62,933 nucleotides of DNA from CAZWVA01 sp964636885 (lineage in GTDB: Bacteria; Desulfobacterota_D; UBA1144; Nemesobacterales; CSP1-2). Of the stretch, positions 8,703 to 17,838 are shown piece by piece (the first letter of the stretch is position 1; every line of letters starts with the position of its first letter). Under the pieces are notes generated by a model that worked only from the letters and a program-made list of their open reading frames with translations, was not told the origin of the DNA and did no database searches. The DNA lies in NCBI GenBank assembly GCA_964636885.1, contig CAZWVA010000008.1, positions 1 to 62,933 on the forward strand. The letters run 5' to 3'. The position numbers were made by a program, and so were the translations under genes.

Positions 8703-9449
8703 CTATATCTCAACCTCTAGCGAGTCTTCGGCTAGAATCGCCTCGGCTTTCACTTCTCTTCTTATCTTTTCTATAACGTTTCTTTCGTCACAGATGGGAT
8801 AGAGGTGGGAGACGATTACCTTCTTTGCCTTTGATTCATTCGCTATTCTAATCACCTCAGTTGGGGTGAGGTGGCCTTTAACCTTTAAATCATCTGGCAT
8901 GGAGCACTCTATGACCAAGGCATCGGCGTCTTTTGCTAGCTCTACAAGGGATTCCGAATAATCCGTATCCCCAGAATAAACCAGCGATTTTCCCCCGGAT
9001 TCGATCCTCAATGCGAGACTGCTTTCTATGTGGAGGGTCTTTCTTACACTCAGTGTAAAGTCATCGAACTCCATAATACCCTCTTTGATCTCTTCCAGGC
9101 TTAGACAATCAGGAGTGATCCAGCCATTATAGGCCTTTTCCAGAGCTGAGAAAAAGGCTTTAAATCCCTCTCCTCCCCATATAGAAAGCCGTTTTCCTCT
9201 TTTGGATTCCCTAGCGTATTTCGTGGCAAATAAAAATGGAATGAGATCCGCCGTGTGATCTGGATGGAGGTGAGAGAGAAATATATGATCCACTTCCAGA
9301 TAGTTAATACCGACTCTTCCAAGCTTCCAAGTGGTTCCGTTCCCGCAATCGAGTAGAACGGTCGATTTTGGAAGCCTAAGTGCGTATCCCGAAGAGCCCC
9401 TCCTCTCGTAGGGGATACATGTGCCTGAGCCGAGTATATAGAGCTTCAT
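8703..9449 (-). CDS. MBL-fold hydrolase, RNase Z-like
   Basis: 248 residues of metallo-beta-lactamase fold. The metal-binding HxHxDH is SHLHPDHTADL near residues 58-68, followed by further ligands in YSGDTDYSES (Asp) and VIVSHLYP (His). The opening KLYILGSGTCIPYERRGSSGYAL is typical of RNase Z and of related small phosphodiesterases. The characteristic RNase Z exosite arm is not obvious, so it may process tRNA 3' ends or hydrolyse another phosphodiester or ester. It starts at ATG 9449, 50 bases from the end of the receiver-GGDEF gene upstream on the same strand. Confidence 0.8.
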   Translation of the reverse strand: MKLYILGSGTCIPYERRGSSGYALRLPKSTVLLDCGNGTTWKLGRVGINYLEVDHIFLSHLHPDHTADLIPFLFATKYARESKRGKRLSIWGGEGFKAFFSALEKAYNGWITPDCLSLEEIKEGIMEFDDFTLSVRKTLHIESSLALRIESGGKSLVYSGDTDYSESLVELAKDADALVIECSMPDDLKVKGHLTPTEVIRIANESKAKKVIVSHLYPICDERNVIEKIRREVKAEAILAEDSLEVEI

Positions 9450-9499
9450 TTTGTCTTTTTGGCTTTGTTTATACGCTCTATGTTTGGTTTCTTTCGACC

Positions 9500-10441
9500 C
9501 TATCCACCAACTACGACTTTATAATCCTTTATTATTCCCCTTTTCTTTTTATCCATCTTCTGTTCGTACATGAGGGAATCGGCTTGATTCATGAGCTTAT
9601 CAATTGAACAAGGGGAGCCTGGATCGTATCTCACTATACCTACACTTATTGACAGATCGTAGTGTGGGTTTTTCGATTTGTGTTCTTCGAATTTCTCCCT
9701 AAGACGGGTGGAGATAGTCTCTATATCGTCCTTTGTGGATTCGACAACGACGATTGCAAATTCGTCTCCCCCAATACGGGCGATGATATCTGAAGAACGA
9801 AAGACCTGTTTTAGTATGTTGGCGGTTTCTATCAAGGCTTTATCTCCTTCCTTATGGCCGAATGTATCGTTAATCTGTTTTAAACCGTCTAGATCGGCAT
9901 ATATAAGCAGGAATCCTCTATTTGTTCGATCTGCCAATTTCAACTGCTGTTCCGCAAGCGTTAAGAAACCACGCCTGTTGTAAAGCTCTGTAAGCTCGTC
10001 CAGGAGCGAGAGTTTCTCTAGTCTCGATTGGAGCTGTTGCCTCTCCATTGCATAGCATATTGAGCGCACTAATAGATTGGTATCTACGCTTCCTTTAACC
10101 AGATAATCCTGGGCTCCGTTCTTGACCGCCTGAAGCCCTATGGTTTCATCGTCTAGACCCGTAAGAACTACGATAGGTATATTGGGTACCTCAGAGTGAA
10201 CCCTAACGAGTGTATCAAGCCCGTGGCTGTCTGGGAGGGAAAGATCCAATAAAATCACATCAAAACCCTCTTCTCCCAGTCGTTTTAGCGCTTCGCTGAG
10301 CCGTGGGACGTGCTTCAATTCAAATTGAACGGTGACCGCTTCTATGAGGATCTCATGAAAGAGTCGGGCATCTCCTGGGTTGTCCTCAACCAGTAAGACC
10401 CTGACTAACGAGGGCATACAACAGTTGTTTTCGGTGTCCAT
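9500..10441 (-). CDS. Response regulator with GGDEF diguanylate cyclase domain
   Basis: 313 residues. Residues 13-130 form a receiver domain with the acidic pair VLLVEDNPGDARL and the phospho-acceptor Asp in VILLDLSLPDSHG (about residue 61). Residues 140-305 are a GGDEF domain with the intact active site RIGGDEFAIVV and the upstream YADLDGLKQINDTFGH metal/GTP site, so it should be able to make c-di-GMP. It is the third gene of the operon with the histidine kinase and the single-domain regulator: five bases separate it from the latter. It likely turns the kinase's signal into c-di-GMP. Confidence 0.92.
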   Translation of the reverse strand: MDTENNCCMPSLVRVLLVEDNPGDARLFHEILIEAVTVQFELKHVPRLSEALKRLGEEGFDVILLDLSLPDSHGLDTLVRVHSEVPNIPIVVLTGLDDETIGLQAVKNGAQDYLVKGSVDTNLLVRSICYAMERQQLQSRLEKLSLLDELTELYNRRGFLTLAEQQLKLADRTNRGFLLIYADLDGLKQINDTFGHKEGDKALIETANILKQVFRSSDIIARIGGDEFAIVVVESTKDDIETISTRLREKFEEHKSKNPHYDLSISVGIVRYDPGSPCSIDKLMNQADSLMYEQKMDKKKRGIIKDYKVVVGG

Positions 10442-10446
10442 GGTCT

Positions 10447-10893
10447 TTACTCCGTCGGTAGTTTAACGATCGTTAACCAGAAATCCTCAATGGATTTTAC
10501 TACCGTGATGAACTGATCTAGGTCAACCGGTTTGGTTATATAACAGTTTGCGTGCAAATTATAGGCCTTTAGTATATCCTGCTCGGCCTCGGAGGTGGTT
10601 AGAACCACAATAGGAATGCGTTTTAGATCGGGGTCTTCCTTGATCTCTGCCAGGACCTCACGCCCGTCCTTTTTGGGTAGGTTGAGGTCAAGCAGTATAA
10701 TATCCGGACGGGGAGCCTCGGCGTATTTGCCCTCCTGACGCAGGAAGGCCAAAGCCTCTACACCATCTCTAACGACACTTATGTTGTTATTCATCTTCCC
10801 TTCTTTAAGGGCCTCTTGTGCAAGACGTGCATCACCGGGGCTGTCCTCTACGAGTAATATCTCAATCGGTTTAACGTTTCCTTGAACGCTCAT
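10447..10893 (-). CDS. Single-domain response regulator (Rcp1-like)
   Basis: 148 residues, a stand-alone receiver. Features: EILLVEDSPGDARLAQEAL acidic pocket, phospho-Asp in IILLDLNLPKKDG (about residue 66), the Thr/Ser switch in VVLTTSEAEQD, and Lys in NCYITKPVDL. This is the phytochrome-associated Rcp1 type that commonly pairs with kinases carrying an ASHDLQEPLR histidine box, as here. Its start overlaps the kinase stop by four bases (ATGA), so the pair is translationally coupled. It lacks an output domain and probably relays phosphate to the receiver-GGDEF protein or a partner elsewhere. Confidence 0.92.
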   Translation of the reverse strand: MSVQGNVKPIEILLVEDSPGDARLAQEALKEGKMNNNISVVRDGVEALAFLRQEGKYAEAPRPDIILLDLNLPKKDGREVLAEIKEDPDLKRIPIVVLTTSEAEQDILKAYNLHANCYITKPVDLDQFITVVKSIEDFWLTIVKLPTE

Positions 10894-13800
10894 TGATTTC
10901 CTCCTATTACAGGTATCGTAAAATAAAAGGTGGTTCCCTTACCCAACTCGGACTCCACCCATATCCTTCCTCCATGCCTCTCCACTATCTTCTTGCAGAC
11001 CGCTAGCCCTATCCCGGTTCCCGAATACTCTTCCTTGTTGTGAAGGCGCTGGAATATAACGAATATCCGCTCGAAGTACTCCGGGGCTATCCCTATTCCG
11101 TTATCCCTTACGCTGAATAACCAGTCACCGCTTTTACTCTCTACACCTATGTGGACCTCTGGCCGTCTTCCGTTACAGAATTTAATGGCATTGCCTATCA
11201 GGTTCTGGAAGAGCTGTATGAGTTGTGTAGGGTCTCCCATAACGGTTGGTAGTGGGTCGTGTGTCACTAAGGCTTTGCGTTCTTCAATTGCTATCTTGAG
11301 GTTGTTTAGTGCCTTGTCAAGAACGGTGTTACAGTCCGTTTGTTCAAAGGGTTTGCCACGCGTTCCCACTCGTGAGTACATTAGGAGATCGTTAATTAGC
11401 CTCTGCATTCTCTTAGAGCCGTCAACGGCGTAGTTTATGAACTCCTTTGCGTCGCTGTCGAGCTTGTCCTTGTATCTCCGTTCTAGAAGCTGCATGTAGC
11501 TTGCCACCATACGAAGGGGTTCCTGTAGGTCATGTGAGGCAACGTAGGCGAACTGCTCAAGTTCGGCATTGGACCGTGCCAGTTCTTGAGCTTGCCGTGA
11601 TAGAGCCTCCTCGGATTGCCTTAGGGCTTCTGCCTTCTGGGCGTTTTTTATCGCCACCTCTATCTGTTGGGCTACTATCTCTAGTAACTTCAACTCTTCT
11701 TCGTTGAATGCGTTTTTCTCCGGTGAATTTATATTTATAACTCCTACCGCCTTGCCTTCAAGATATATCGGCATTGCCACATAGCTCTTCGTTCCCAACT
11801 GCCTACCCGCAGGACCTATAACCGTATCTCGGTCAACATCCCCACAGTATATGGGTTTCCCCTCTATAATTGCCTTCCATGTAATACCCCTGGGATGTGG
11901 GATCCTTCCTGCACGCTCGATGAACCAATCGGGATAACCTCTATAGGTCTTTATTACGGCTGTATCTCCCTCGACTAGATAAATCGAGACGTTCTTTGCC
12001 CTATCTATATTCTCACTCATGGCATCAACGGCGTTCTCCAATACCTCTTGGAGGTCAATCGACTTATGGACGCTTCGGGTCACGGTACTTATAATCGTTT
12101 CATAACGGTTCTTTTTTGCTAACTGGGCGAGGCTTTTCCTAAGGGCTTCCTCGGCCTGCTTACGTTCGGTAATCTCAACGAATAGTTGTTCATTTGCGTT
12201 TTTTAATTCCGCAGTACGCTCTACTACCCTTGCCTCTAGCTCCTCATTTGCCTTTTGAAGCGCCTCCTCCGATTGCCTCAGTGCCTCCGCCTGCTTTGCA
12301 TTATTGATCGCCACCTCGATTTGCCTTGACACTATTTCGAGTAGCTTTAATTCCTCTTCATTAAAGGCGTTCTTCTTCTTGGAATGTATGATCAGGGCGC
12401 CCAGTGTTTTACCCTCGGATTGAATGGGGATGGATAGATAACTCTTTGTTCCGAGATCCCTACCGGCAGGGCCTATGACGTTGTCTTTATCCGTATCTGC
12501 ACAGTAGATAGCCTTCTCCTCTATGATCGTTTTCCATGTAAAACCCTTGGGATGTGGGATTCTTCCTGCACGCTCAATAAACCAGTCAGGGAGGCCCCTA
12601 TGTGCTTTTATGACCGCTTCCTGTCCTTCAACAAAGTAAATACAGCAGTCTTCCGCTCCTTCTATATTTTTAGCTATTGTATCAACGGCACTATCCAGTA
12701 CGTCTTGGAGATTGATCGACTTATGGACACTCCGTATCACACTGCTTATGATTCTCTCGTATCTATTCTTTTTGGATAGCTGTTCTAGGCTCTCTCTAAG
12801 ATGGTCTTCCATGGCCTTGCGCTCTGTGATGTCTACCCCGATCCCTCCAACCATGATTGGGATTCTGTCCTTATCCAGGATTGGAAATTTGTTTACAAGC
12901 CAATAGTGAATCATCTCACCATGGGGGGCCGTTTCGATTACCTGTAGGGTTTTTCTATTATCAATAACAAACCGATCGTTCTCTTTAAATTGGTTGGCAA
13001 AGGTTAGGGGCCAGATTTCCTCATCGGTTTTACCAAACCAGTCAAGCGGCGTCATGTTAAACGTGTTTTCCCATGTTTCGTTGACATAAACGTAGCGTCC
13101 CTCAAGGTCTTTGATAAACGCCACGCCCGGCAGTTTCTCCATAAATAGCCTGAACCTCTCTTCGCTTTCCCTTAGCGCTCGCTCTACCTGCTTTCTTTCA
13201 TGGATTTCATTTTGCAGCTCTATGTTGGCCTTCATAAGGCCTTCTGTCCGTTCCTGAACCCGTAATTCCAATTCGTCGTGGGCCTTTTTTAGCTCTTCCT
13301 CTACGCGTTTACGCTCTTTGATGTCCCGATCGATGAGAAGGATTGCCACGCCCACTATCAAAGACGCCATGACGCTTCCAAAAACGATTATAAGACCGGT
13401 TCTTTGGGTACCGACTATTACATCCCCCTCTCTCTCTTTGAGCAGTTTTTTCTCCTCGTTTTCCATCTCGTCTATTAGACCTTGTATACCATCCATAATT
13501 CTCTTTTCTTTTTCTGACTTAACCAGGTGTAGACTGGGATCAAATCCTTTCTCCTTCCCTAGATTAACCATTTCGTTGGGGATTTTTAGTTCCTCTGAGA
13601 TTAGAGGCCAGAGGGCATCTATCCTACGCTTTTGATTTGGATTATCCGCGGTTAGTTCTCTAAGCTCTTTTACGTCTTGCTCGATTCTTCCGATCGCCCT
13701 TTTGTGTAGCTCCGGATAGCTCTTTTCTCCGGTTACCATGTAATCCTGCTTAACGCTCTGGGCATCCGTTAGGTGGAAACGAAGCCTTTCTATCCTTTTA

Positions 13801-13943
13801 AGAACCTTTTGGGTTTGTAGTCGTAGATCTGCGGACTCCCTGAGTTCAATCACGCTCCTATACGATACCACGCCGATAGCGATTAGGATAAGTAATGCCA
13901 ATCCGAACCCAAGGTTTACCTTTGTTCCGATCTGAAACTTCAC
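10890..13943 (-). CDS. Membrane sensor histidine kinase (CHASE3, PAS, two GAF, HisKA, HATPase)
   Basis: 1017 residues. Order: transmembrane helix 10-30; extracytoplasmic helical CHASE3-like domain to about 180; second transmembrane helix 182-204; coiled coil with ERKxxEEEL linkers; PAS near 265-375; first GAF near 400-560; coiled coil; second GAF near 630-790; phospho-His box YVASHDLQEPLR near 815; ATPase domain to the end with NLIGNAIKF (N box), DNGIGIAPE (G1) and GTGIGLAVCKKIV (G2). The two GAF units, including their flanking linkers, are close copies (for example YPDWFIERAGRIPHP against LPDWFIERAGRIPHP), an internal duplication. The protein should autophosphorylate in response to a periplasmic signal and small ligands at the GAF domains, passing phosphate to the two regulators downstream. 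Confidence 0.93.
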   Translation of the reverse strand: MKFQIGTKVNLGFGLALLILIAIGVVSYRSVIELRESADLRLQTQKVLKRIERLRFHLTDAQSVKQDYMVTGEKSYPELHKRAIGRIEQDVKELRELTADNPNQKRRIDALWPLISEELKIPNEMVNLGKEKGFDPSLHLVKSEKEKRIMDGIQGLIDEMENEEKKLLKEREGDVIVGTQRTGLIIVFGSVMASLIVGVAILLIDRDIKERKRVEEELKKAHDELELRVQERTEGLMKANIELQNEIHERKQVERALRESEERFRLFMEKLPGVAFIKDLEGRYVYVNETWENTFNMTPLDWFGKTDEEIWPLTFANQFKENDRFVIDNRKTLQVIETAPHGEMIHYWLVNKFPILDKDRIPIMVGGIGVDITERKAMEDHLRESLEQLSKKNRYERIISSVIRSVHKSINLQDVLDSAVDTIAKNIEGAEDCCIYFVEGQEAVIKAHRGLPDWFIERAGRIPHPKGFTWKTIIEEKAIYCADTDKDNVIGPAGRDLGTKSYLSIPIQSEGKTLGALIIHSKKKNAFNEEELKLLEIVSRQIEVAINNAKQAEALRQSEEALQKANEELEARVVERTAELKNANEQLFVEITERKQAEEALRKSLAQLAKKNRYETIISTVTRSVHKSIDLQEVLENAVDAMSENIDRAKNVSIYLVEGDTAVIKTYRGYPDWFIERAGRIPHPRGITWKAIIEGKPIYCGDVDRDTVIGPAGRQLGTKSYVAMPIYLEGKAVGVININSPEKNAFNEEELKLLEIVAQQIEVAIKNAQKAEALRQSEEALSRQAQELARSNAELEQFAYVASHDLQEPLRMVASYMQLLERRYKDKLDSDAKEFINYAVDGSKRMQRLINDLLMYSRVGTRGKPFEQTDCNTVLDKALNNLKIAIEERKALVTHDPLPTVMGDPTQLIQLFQNLIGNAIKFCNGRRPEVHIGVESKSGDWLFSVRDNGIGIAPEYFERIFVIFQRLHNKEEYSGTGIGLAVCKKIVERHGGRIWVESELGKGTTFYFTIPVIGGNQ

Positions 13944-14002
13944 CTTATCTGTCTAACCCCTTTAAAATGGCTTTAAATGGACTGAATCACTCATCCTGCT
14001 AT

Positions 14003-14018
14003 AGCAAAAATCATGCCG
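14003..14018 (-). promoter_or_regulatory. Possible sigma-54 promoter of the kinase operon
   Basis: On the minus strand CGGCAT, five bases, TTGCT: the GG and GC doublets are ten bases apart and the -12 half is perfect, but the first base of the -24 box is C instead of T. It lies about 60 bases before the kinase ATG. The rest of the spacer 13944-14231 shows no gene. Confidence 0.4.
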
Positions 14019-14231
14019 ATATTGTATCGCTTTGAATCCCTCTAAATCGCCTGGGTTTTCCGAGTATGGATACAAATTTGAGTATAGTCCATAACAAACT
14101 TGGTCAGAATCGGGGTAGAAACAAGGGCGTTTTCGTTTCAGGATCCCCCGTTTTTTATCTGGTTAAATTCTGGTAGTTTTTTATAATCGAATTTGATTTA
14201 TCTATTCTGCTTTGCGGAAAAGGGGAGATAG

Positions 14232-15006
14232 GTGAGGCGCATAATAACCCTGACCACGGATTTTGGGTTAAAGGATCACTACGTTGGTGCGATGAAGGGG
14301 GTTATTCTCTCTGTGAACCCCGATGCCCTAATCACGGATATTACGCATGAGATTCCGCCTCACGACGTCTTTAAAGGGGCTTTTACTCTCAGGAATTCTT
14401 ATCGTTACTTTCCCCGGGGAACGGTTCACGTTGCGGTTATCGATCCCGGCGTGGGAGGTAGAAGAAGGCCAATAGCCGTAGAGGCCGATGGACATATATT
14501 CGTGGGACCCGATAACGGTGTCTTTACCTTTATTTACCGTGAATCTAAGTCATTTAGTGCTTTTGAAATCACCAACCCCCGGTACTTTCTTCCCGATGTG
14601 AGCTTCACATTCCACGGAAGGGACATATTCGCCCCCGTTGCGGCAAATCTTTCCTTGGGTGTCTCGGTGGAGTGTTTGGGAAAAAGGGTGAAAAAGCCAG
14701 TTGCACTCAGAATTAAGGAGCCGGAGATCCGTAGGGGAGAGATAATCGGGAAGATCATTTACGTGGATTCTTTTGGAAATCTGATCACGAATATACCCGC
14801 TGGGCTTATAAAACCCGAATCGACGATTTACGTGGGNNNNNNNNNNNNNNNNNNNNNNNNNNNNNNNNNNNNNNNNNNNNNNNNNNNNNNNNNNNNNNNN
14901 NNNNNNNNNNNNNNNNNNNNNNNNNNNNTTTTTAGAGATATCTATAAATCGGGGTAGGGCGTGTGATGTGATTAATGTGGGCGAGGAGTTAAGGGTGAGG
15001 GATTAA
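14232..15006 (+). CDS. SAM hydrolase/SAM hydroxide adenosyltransferase (DUF62), interrupted by assembly gap
   Basis: The N-terminus ITLTTDFGLKDHYVGAMKGV and the motifs VIDPGVGGRRRPIA, GPDNGVFT and FHGRDIFAPVAANL are diagnostic of the S-adenosyl-L-methionine hydrolase (adenosine-forming) family, about 260 residues, trimeric and cytoplasmic. The start is GTG 14232 after AGGGGAG. A run of 92 N (14837-14928) interrupts it. Read straight through, the frame ends early at 14957. Shifted by one base after the gap, however, the sequence gives FLEISINRGRACDVINVGEE, the conserved C-terminus of the family, ending at TAA 15004-15006. So the N run has the wrong length (true length is 1 modulo 3), and the gene is intact in the organism. 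Confidence 0.85.
14837..14928. other. Assembly gap (92 N)
   Basis: Run of 92 undetermined bases inside the SAM hydrolase gene. The reading frame on the right side matches the family only if the true gap is one base shorter or two longer, modulo three. Confidence 1.
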
Positions 15007-15019
15007 AGACCCTTTTAAA

Positions 15020-15499
15020 TCAGGCCTCCCACTCGATCCTGTATTTTTTCCCGCTTACGTTGACTTCGGTTGCCCGTCTATAAGAAAAGACGTTTTCCCA
15101 GAAATAGTCCTCTGCGTCTTCGATCCCGCTTTTTCTGATATCTTGCACTATACTCCAGTATTCGTTGTCTCTTGGCAAGTCGGGTAGCAGATCGAATAGG
15201 GTTGCCACGTCTGGCCTTTCGGATAGGGCGATTTTCTCCCAACTGATCCATTCGTTGTTCTTTTTGGATATATAGAGTTTATCGCCAGCACCGTTGAAGT
15301 GGGTTTCATTCAAGGCCCAAGCGGGAATGTACTCAGCGTAGTAGTAATCAAAAGCGCTTTCTAATACCTCACTCCATCTTAGTACGACTTCCATTGAACT
15401 GGGGTAGTGGTGCCGTGCCAGATCCATAGCGTGCTTCATCTTTCTATCTCTCCTGGACTTGTAATACTTCCATATCTTGAATTCGCTTTCCCGTGTCAT
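15020..15499 (-). CDS. Unknown 159-residue protein
   Basis: A soluble, acidic protein rich in Trp, Tyr and Glu (SAFDYYYAEYIPAWAL, EDAEDYFWENVFSYRRATEV). There is no signal peptide, membrane helix or metal motif, and I recognise no family. It starts at ATG 15499 and ends 13 bases from the convergent SAM hydrolase. Codon use looks like that of the neighbours, which supports a real gene. Confidence 0.6.
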   Translation of the reverse strand: MTRESEFKIWKYYKSRRDRKMKHAMDLARHHYPSSMEVVLRWSEVLESAFDYYYAEYIPAWALNETHFNGAGDKLYISKKNNEWISWEKIALSERPDVATLFDLLPDLPRDNEYWSIVQDIRKSGIEDAEDYFWENVFSYRRATEVNVSGKKYRIEWEA

Positions 15500-15732
15500 T
15501 TCCCTTTTTGGCTAAGAAAAAAAGAACCAATGAACCAGGTCCGAATTACGTTTGATGGTAATCGCAAGAACTATGCCATAACGGTTTTTGTGTGTAACTT
15601 CCTTAAATCGCAAGGGTTTTTTTCTAGTTTGCAGGGCCTTTCCTCGATAGCTAACAAATTTCGTCAGTTTTTCTGGCAAATCGGGGAAGCTTGTATGCGT
15701 TATTGTTTTTACTTAAAATAACCCATAAGCAA

Positions 15733-16839
15733 ATGGAAGGTTTCTTAGAAAGGATTCCAGAATCCATAAAGAGGTTTATTGATCCCTCTCTTCCAAAGGA
15801 TATGCGCCTTATGTCGGCACAGGGGCTCGTTCCGGTTCAGCCAAAAGACCTTGCCCTTCTCCTCTACTGTCTTACATTGGATGAGGATAAGGAGATAAGG
15901 GATGAGGCAAAAAGGTCCCTAATCTCAATCCCGGAAGGGGTCATGACGGGTGTACTCGCCGATCCCCTCACCCCACCTGAGCTCCTCGATTATATGGCTA
16001 GAAACACGGAGAATGAATCACAGCTCCAAAGAATCATATTGAATCCCTCTACAGGTGACCATACGATCGTCTATCTTGCCGAGACGCTGCGTATCCAGTC
16101 CCTTATAGACCTTATAGCGAGTAACCAGGAGCGCATCCTACGCTCGGCAGATATCGTTGAAGCCCTGAGTAAAAACCCCTCGATTAGCCGTTCCACACTG
16201 GATAGAGTGATCTCTTTCTTCAGGCTCTATCTGGACAAAATAGGTGAGGTTCCTGCGGCTCTNNNNNNNNNNNNNNNNNNNNNNNNNNNNNNNNNNNNNN
16301 NNNNNNNNNNNNNNNNNNNNNNNNNNNNNNNNGAGGTTCACGGGTCTTTCTTGGATGGGATCGGTTTCTCTGATGACCTGGTAGAGGAGAGTGAAGAGGA
16401 TATAGATGAGGTAAGGCGAGAAAACCTGCTCCATATAATAAAACAGATGAATATAGCCGAGAGGGTAAAGCTCGCTATTCTGGGAAACAAGGAGGCAAGA
16501 ACGATTCTCATTCGGGACCCAAACAGGATCGTTGCCAGTGCGGTGCTTAAGAACCCGCGTCTTACGGATATGGAGATCATAAATATCGCTCAATCAAAGA
16601 CCGTTGATGAGGATATACTCCGCGAAATCTCAATGTCACGAAGGTGGGCCAAGATCTATCAGGTTAAAGTGGCCTTAGTTAACAATCCCAAGACCCCATC
16701 TCATGTGTCTCTAAACCTTATACGTCATCTAAGGGATAGAGAACTGCGGAGTCTTTTAGGGAATAAAAACCTCCCAGGCGTCATTACAAGCGCTGCTAAG
16801 AAGATAATGCAGGAAAAGACCAAGGAGGGGAAAGCCTAG
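15733..16839 (+). CDS. Unknown HEAT-repeat-like helical protein, interrupted by assembly gap
   Basis: About 368 residues from ATG 15733 (MEGFLERIPESIKR); an earlier in-frame ATG at 15691 has no better support. The visible sequence is almost wholly alpha-helical, with repeated helix pairs of HEAT/DUF2336 style (DEDKEIRDEAKRSL, ILNPSTGDHTIVYLAETL, LVNNPKTPSHVSLNLIRHL). Several repeats carry an NP motif between helices (ALSKNPSIS, AVLKNPRLTDM, LVNNPKTPS). A run of 70 N (16263-16332) lies at about residue 177; the frame continues correctly on both sides, so this gap length is consistent. Three bases separate it from rluD, so they are probably cotranscribed. It may be a protein-binding scaffold. 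Confidence 0.7.
   Translation: MEGFLERIPESIKRFIDPSLPKDMRLMSAQGLVPVQPKDLALLLYCLTLDEDKEIRDEAKRSLISIPEGVMTGVLADPLTPPELLDYMARNTENESQLQRIILNPSTGDHTIVYLAETLRIQSLIDLIASNQERILRSADIVEALSKNPSISRSTLDRVISFFRLYLDKIGEVPAAXXXXXXXXXXXXXXXXXXXXXXXXEVHGSFLDGIGFSDDLVEESEEDIDEVRRENLLHIIKQMNIAERVKLAILGNKEARTILIRDPNRIVASAVLKNPRLTDMEIINIAQSKTVDEDILREISMSRRWAKIYQVKVALVNNPKTPSHVSLNLIRHLRDRELRSLLGNKNLPGVITSAAKKIMQEKTKEGKA
16263..16332. other. Assembly gap (70 N)
   Basis: Run of 70 undetermined bases within the helical-repeat gene; the reading frame is preserved across it. Confidence 1.
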
Positions 16840-16842
16840 GGG

Positions 16843-17838
16843 GTGAAAACCGATCGCCAGTTGGCCATGAAAGAGGGCAGAAGGGAGACATTCCAGATAC
16901 CTTCGGATTTCTCTGGAAAAAGAGCGGATGTCGTTTTCTCCAGTCTTCTTCCCGGTCTTACCCGTTCGCAGGTAAGAAGGTTGATTGACGATGGGTTTAT
17001 CCTGATAGAGGGAAAACCCATAAAGCCGTCTAAGAAGGTAACCGGTGGCGAGACCGTTTCTGTGGTCTTGCCTCCCCCAGAGCCTCTTTTGGCCGAGCCT
17101 GAGGACATACCCTTAGATATCCTATATGAGGATGATGACATCGTTGTGGTTAATAAACCAGCCGGTATGACCGTACATCCTGGAGCCGGAATAAAAAGGG
17201 GGACACTCGTAAATGCGCTTCTATTTAGATGCGGCGGGCTTTCCGGAATCGGGGGTAAGATCAGGCCGGGAATCGTGCATAGGCTCGATAAAGATACTTC
17301 AGGTGTAATGGTCGTTGCAAAGAACGATTTTACACACCAGGCGCTCGTGAATCAGTTCAATTCCAGAAGGGTTGAAAAGAGGTATATAGCCTTGGTTTTG
17401 GGAAACGTAAAGGGGGAATGCGGTTCTTTTTCTTCCCCTATAGGCAGACATCCCACAAACAGGGTAAGGATGTCCACAAGGGCAAAGACCGGAAAGGAGG
17501 CATTGACCCTATGGAGGGTTATAAAGAGATACGGAGAAGTGACTATGGTTGAAGCCGAACCCAAGACGGGGAGGACCCATCAGATAAGGGTTCATTTTGC
17601 GGAAAACGGCTATCCGCTTTTGGGAGATAGGGTTTACGGTTCTAGAAAATACGGATCTCACCTATTAGAAGAGGTCTCAAAATGTCTCGGGAGGCAGGCC
17701 CTTCACGCATCGAAGATCGGTTTTATCCATCCTAGAAGCGGTAGATTCTTAGAGTTTTACGCCCCTATCCCAGACGATATGAAGCGGGTGATCGACCTGC
17801 TTGAGGAGCAAACGGGAGCTGGCGATGGCCTGGATTAG
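16843..17838 (+). CDS. rluD: RluD-family 23S rRNA pseudouridine synthase
   Basis: 331 residues. The N-terminal S4 RNA-binding domain (about 25-75: LPGLTRSQVRRLIDDGFILI) is followed by the pseudouridine synthase core with the catalytic-Asp motif GIVHRLDKDTSGVMVVAKND near residue 145 and the late RTHQIRVHFAENGYPLLGD. RluD modifies positions 1911, 1915 and 1917 of 23S rRNA in Escherichia coli; RluC-like paralogues share these motifs, so the exact site is inferred. The start is GTG 16843; an in-frame ATG at 16867 is an alternative. The gene overlaps pgeF by 14 bases. The rluD-pgeF (yfiH) neighbourhood is widely conserved. Confidence 0.9.
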   Translation: MKTDRQLAMKEGRRETFQIPSDFSGKRADVVFSSLLPGLTRSQVRRLIDDGFILIEGKPIKPSKKVTGGETVSVVLPPPEPLLAEPEDIPLDILYEDDDIVVVNKPAGMTVHPGAGIKRGTLVNALLFRCGGLSGIGGKIRPGIVHRLDKDTSGVMVVAKNDFTHQALVNQFNSRRVEKRYIALVLGNVKGECGSFSSPIGRHPTNRVRMSTRAKTGKEALTLWRVIKRYGEVTMVEAEPKTGRTHQIRVHFAENGYPLLGDRVYGSRKYGSHLLEEVSKCLGRQALHASKIGFIHPRSGRFLEFYAPIPDDMKRVIDLLEEQTGAGDGLD

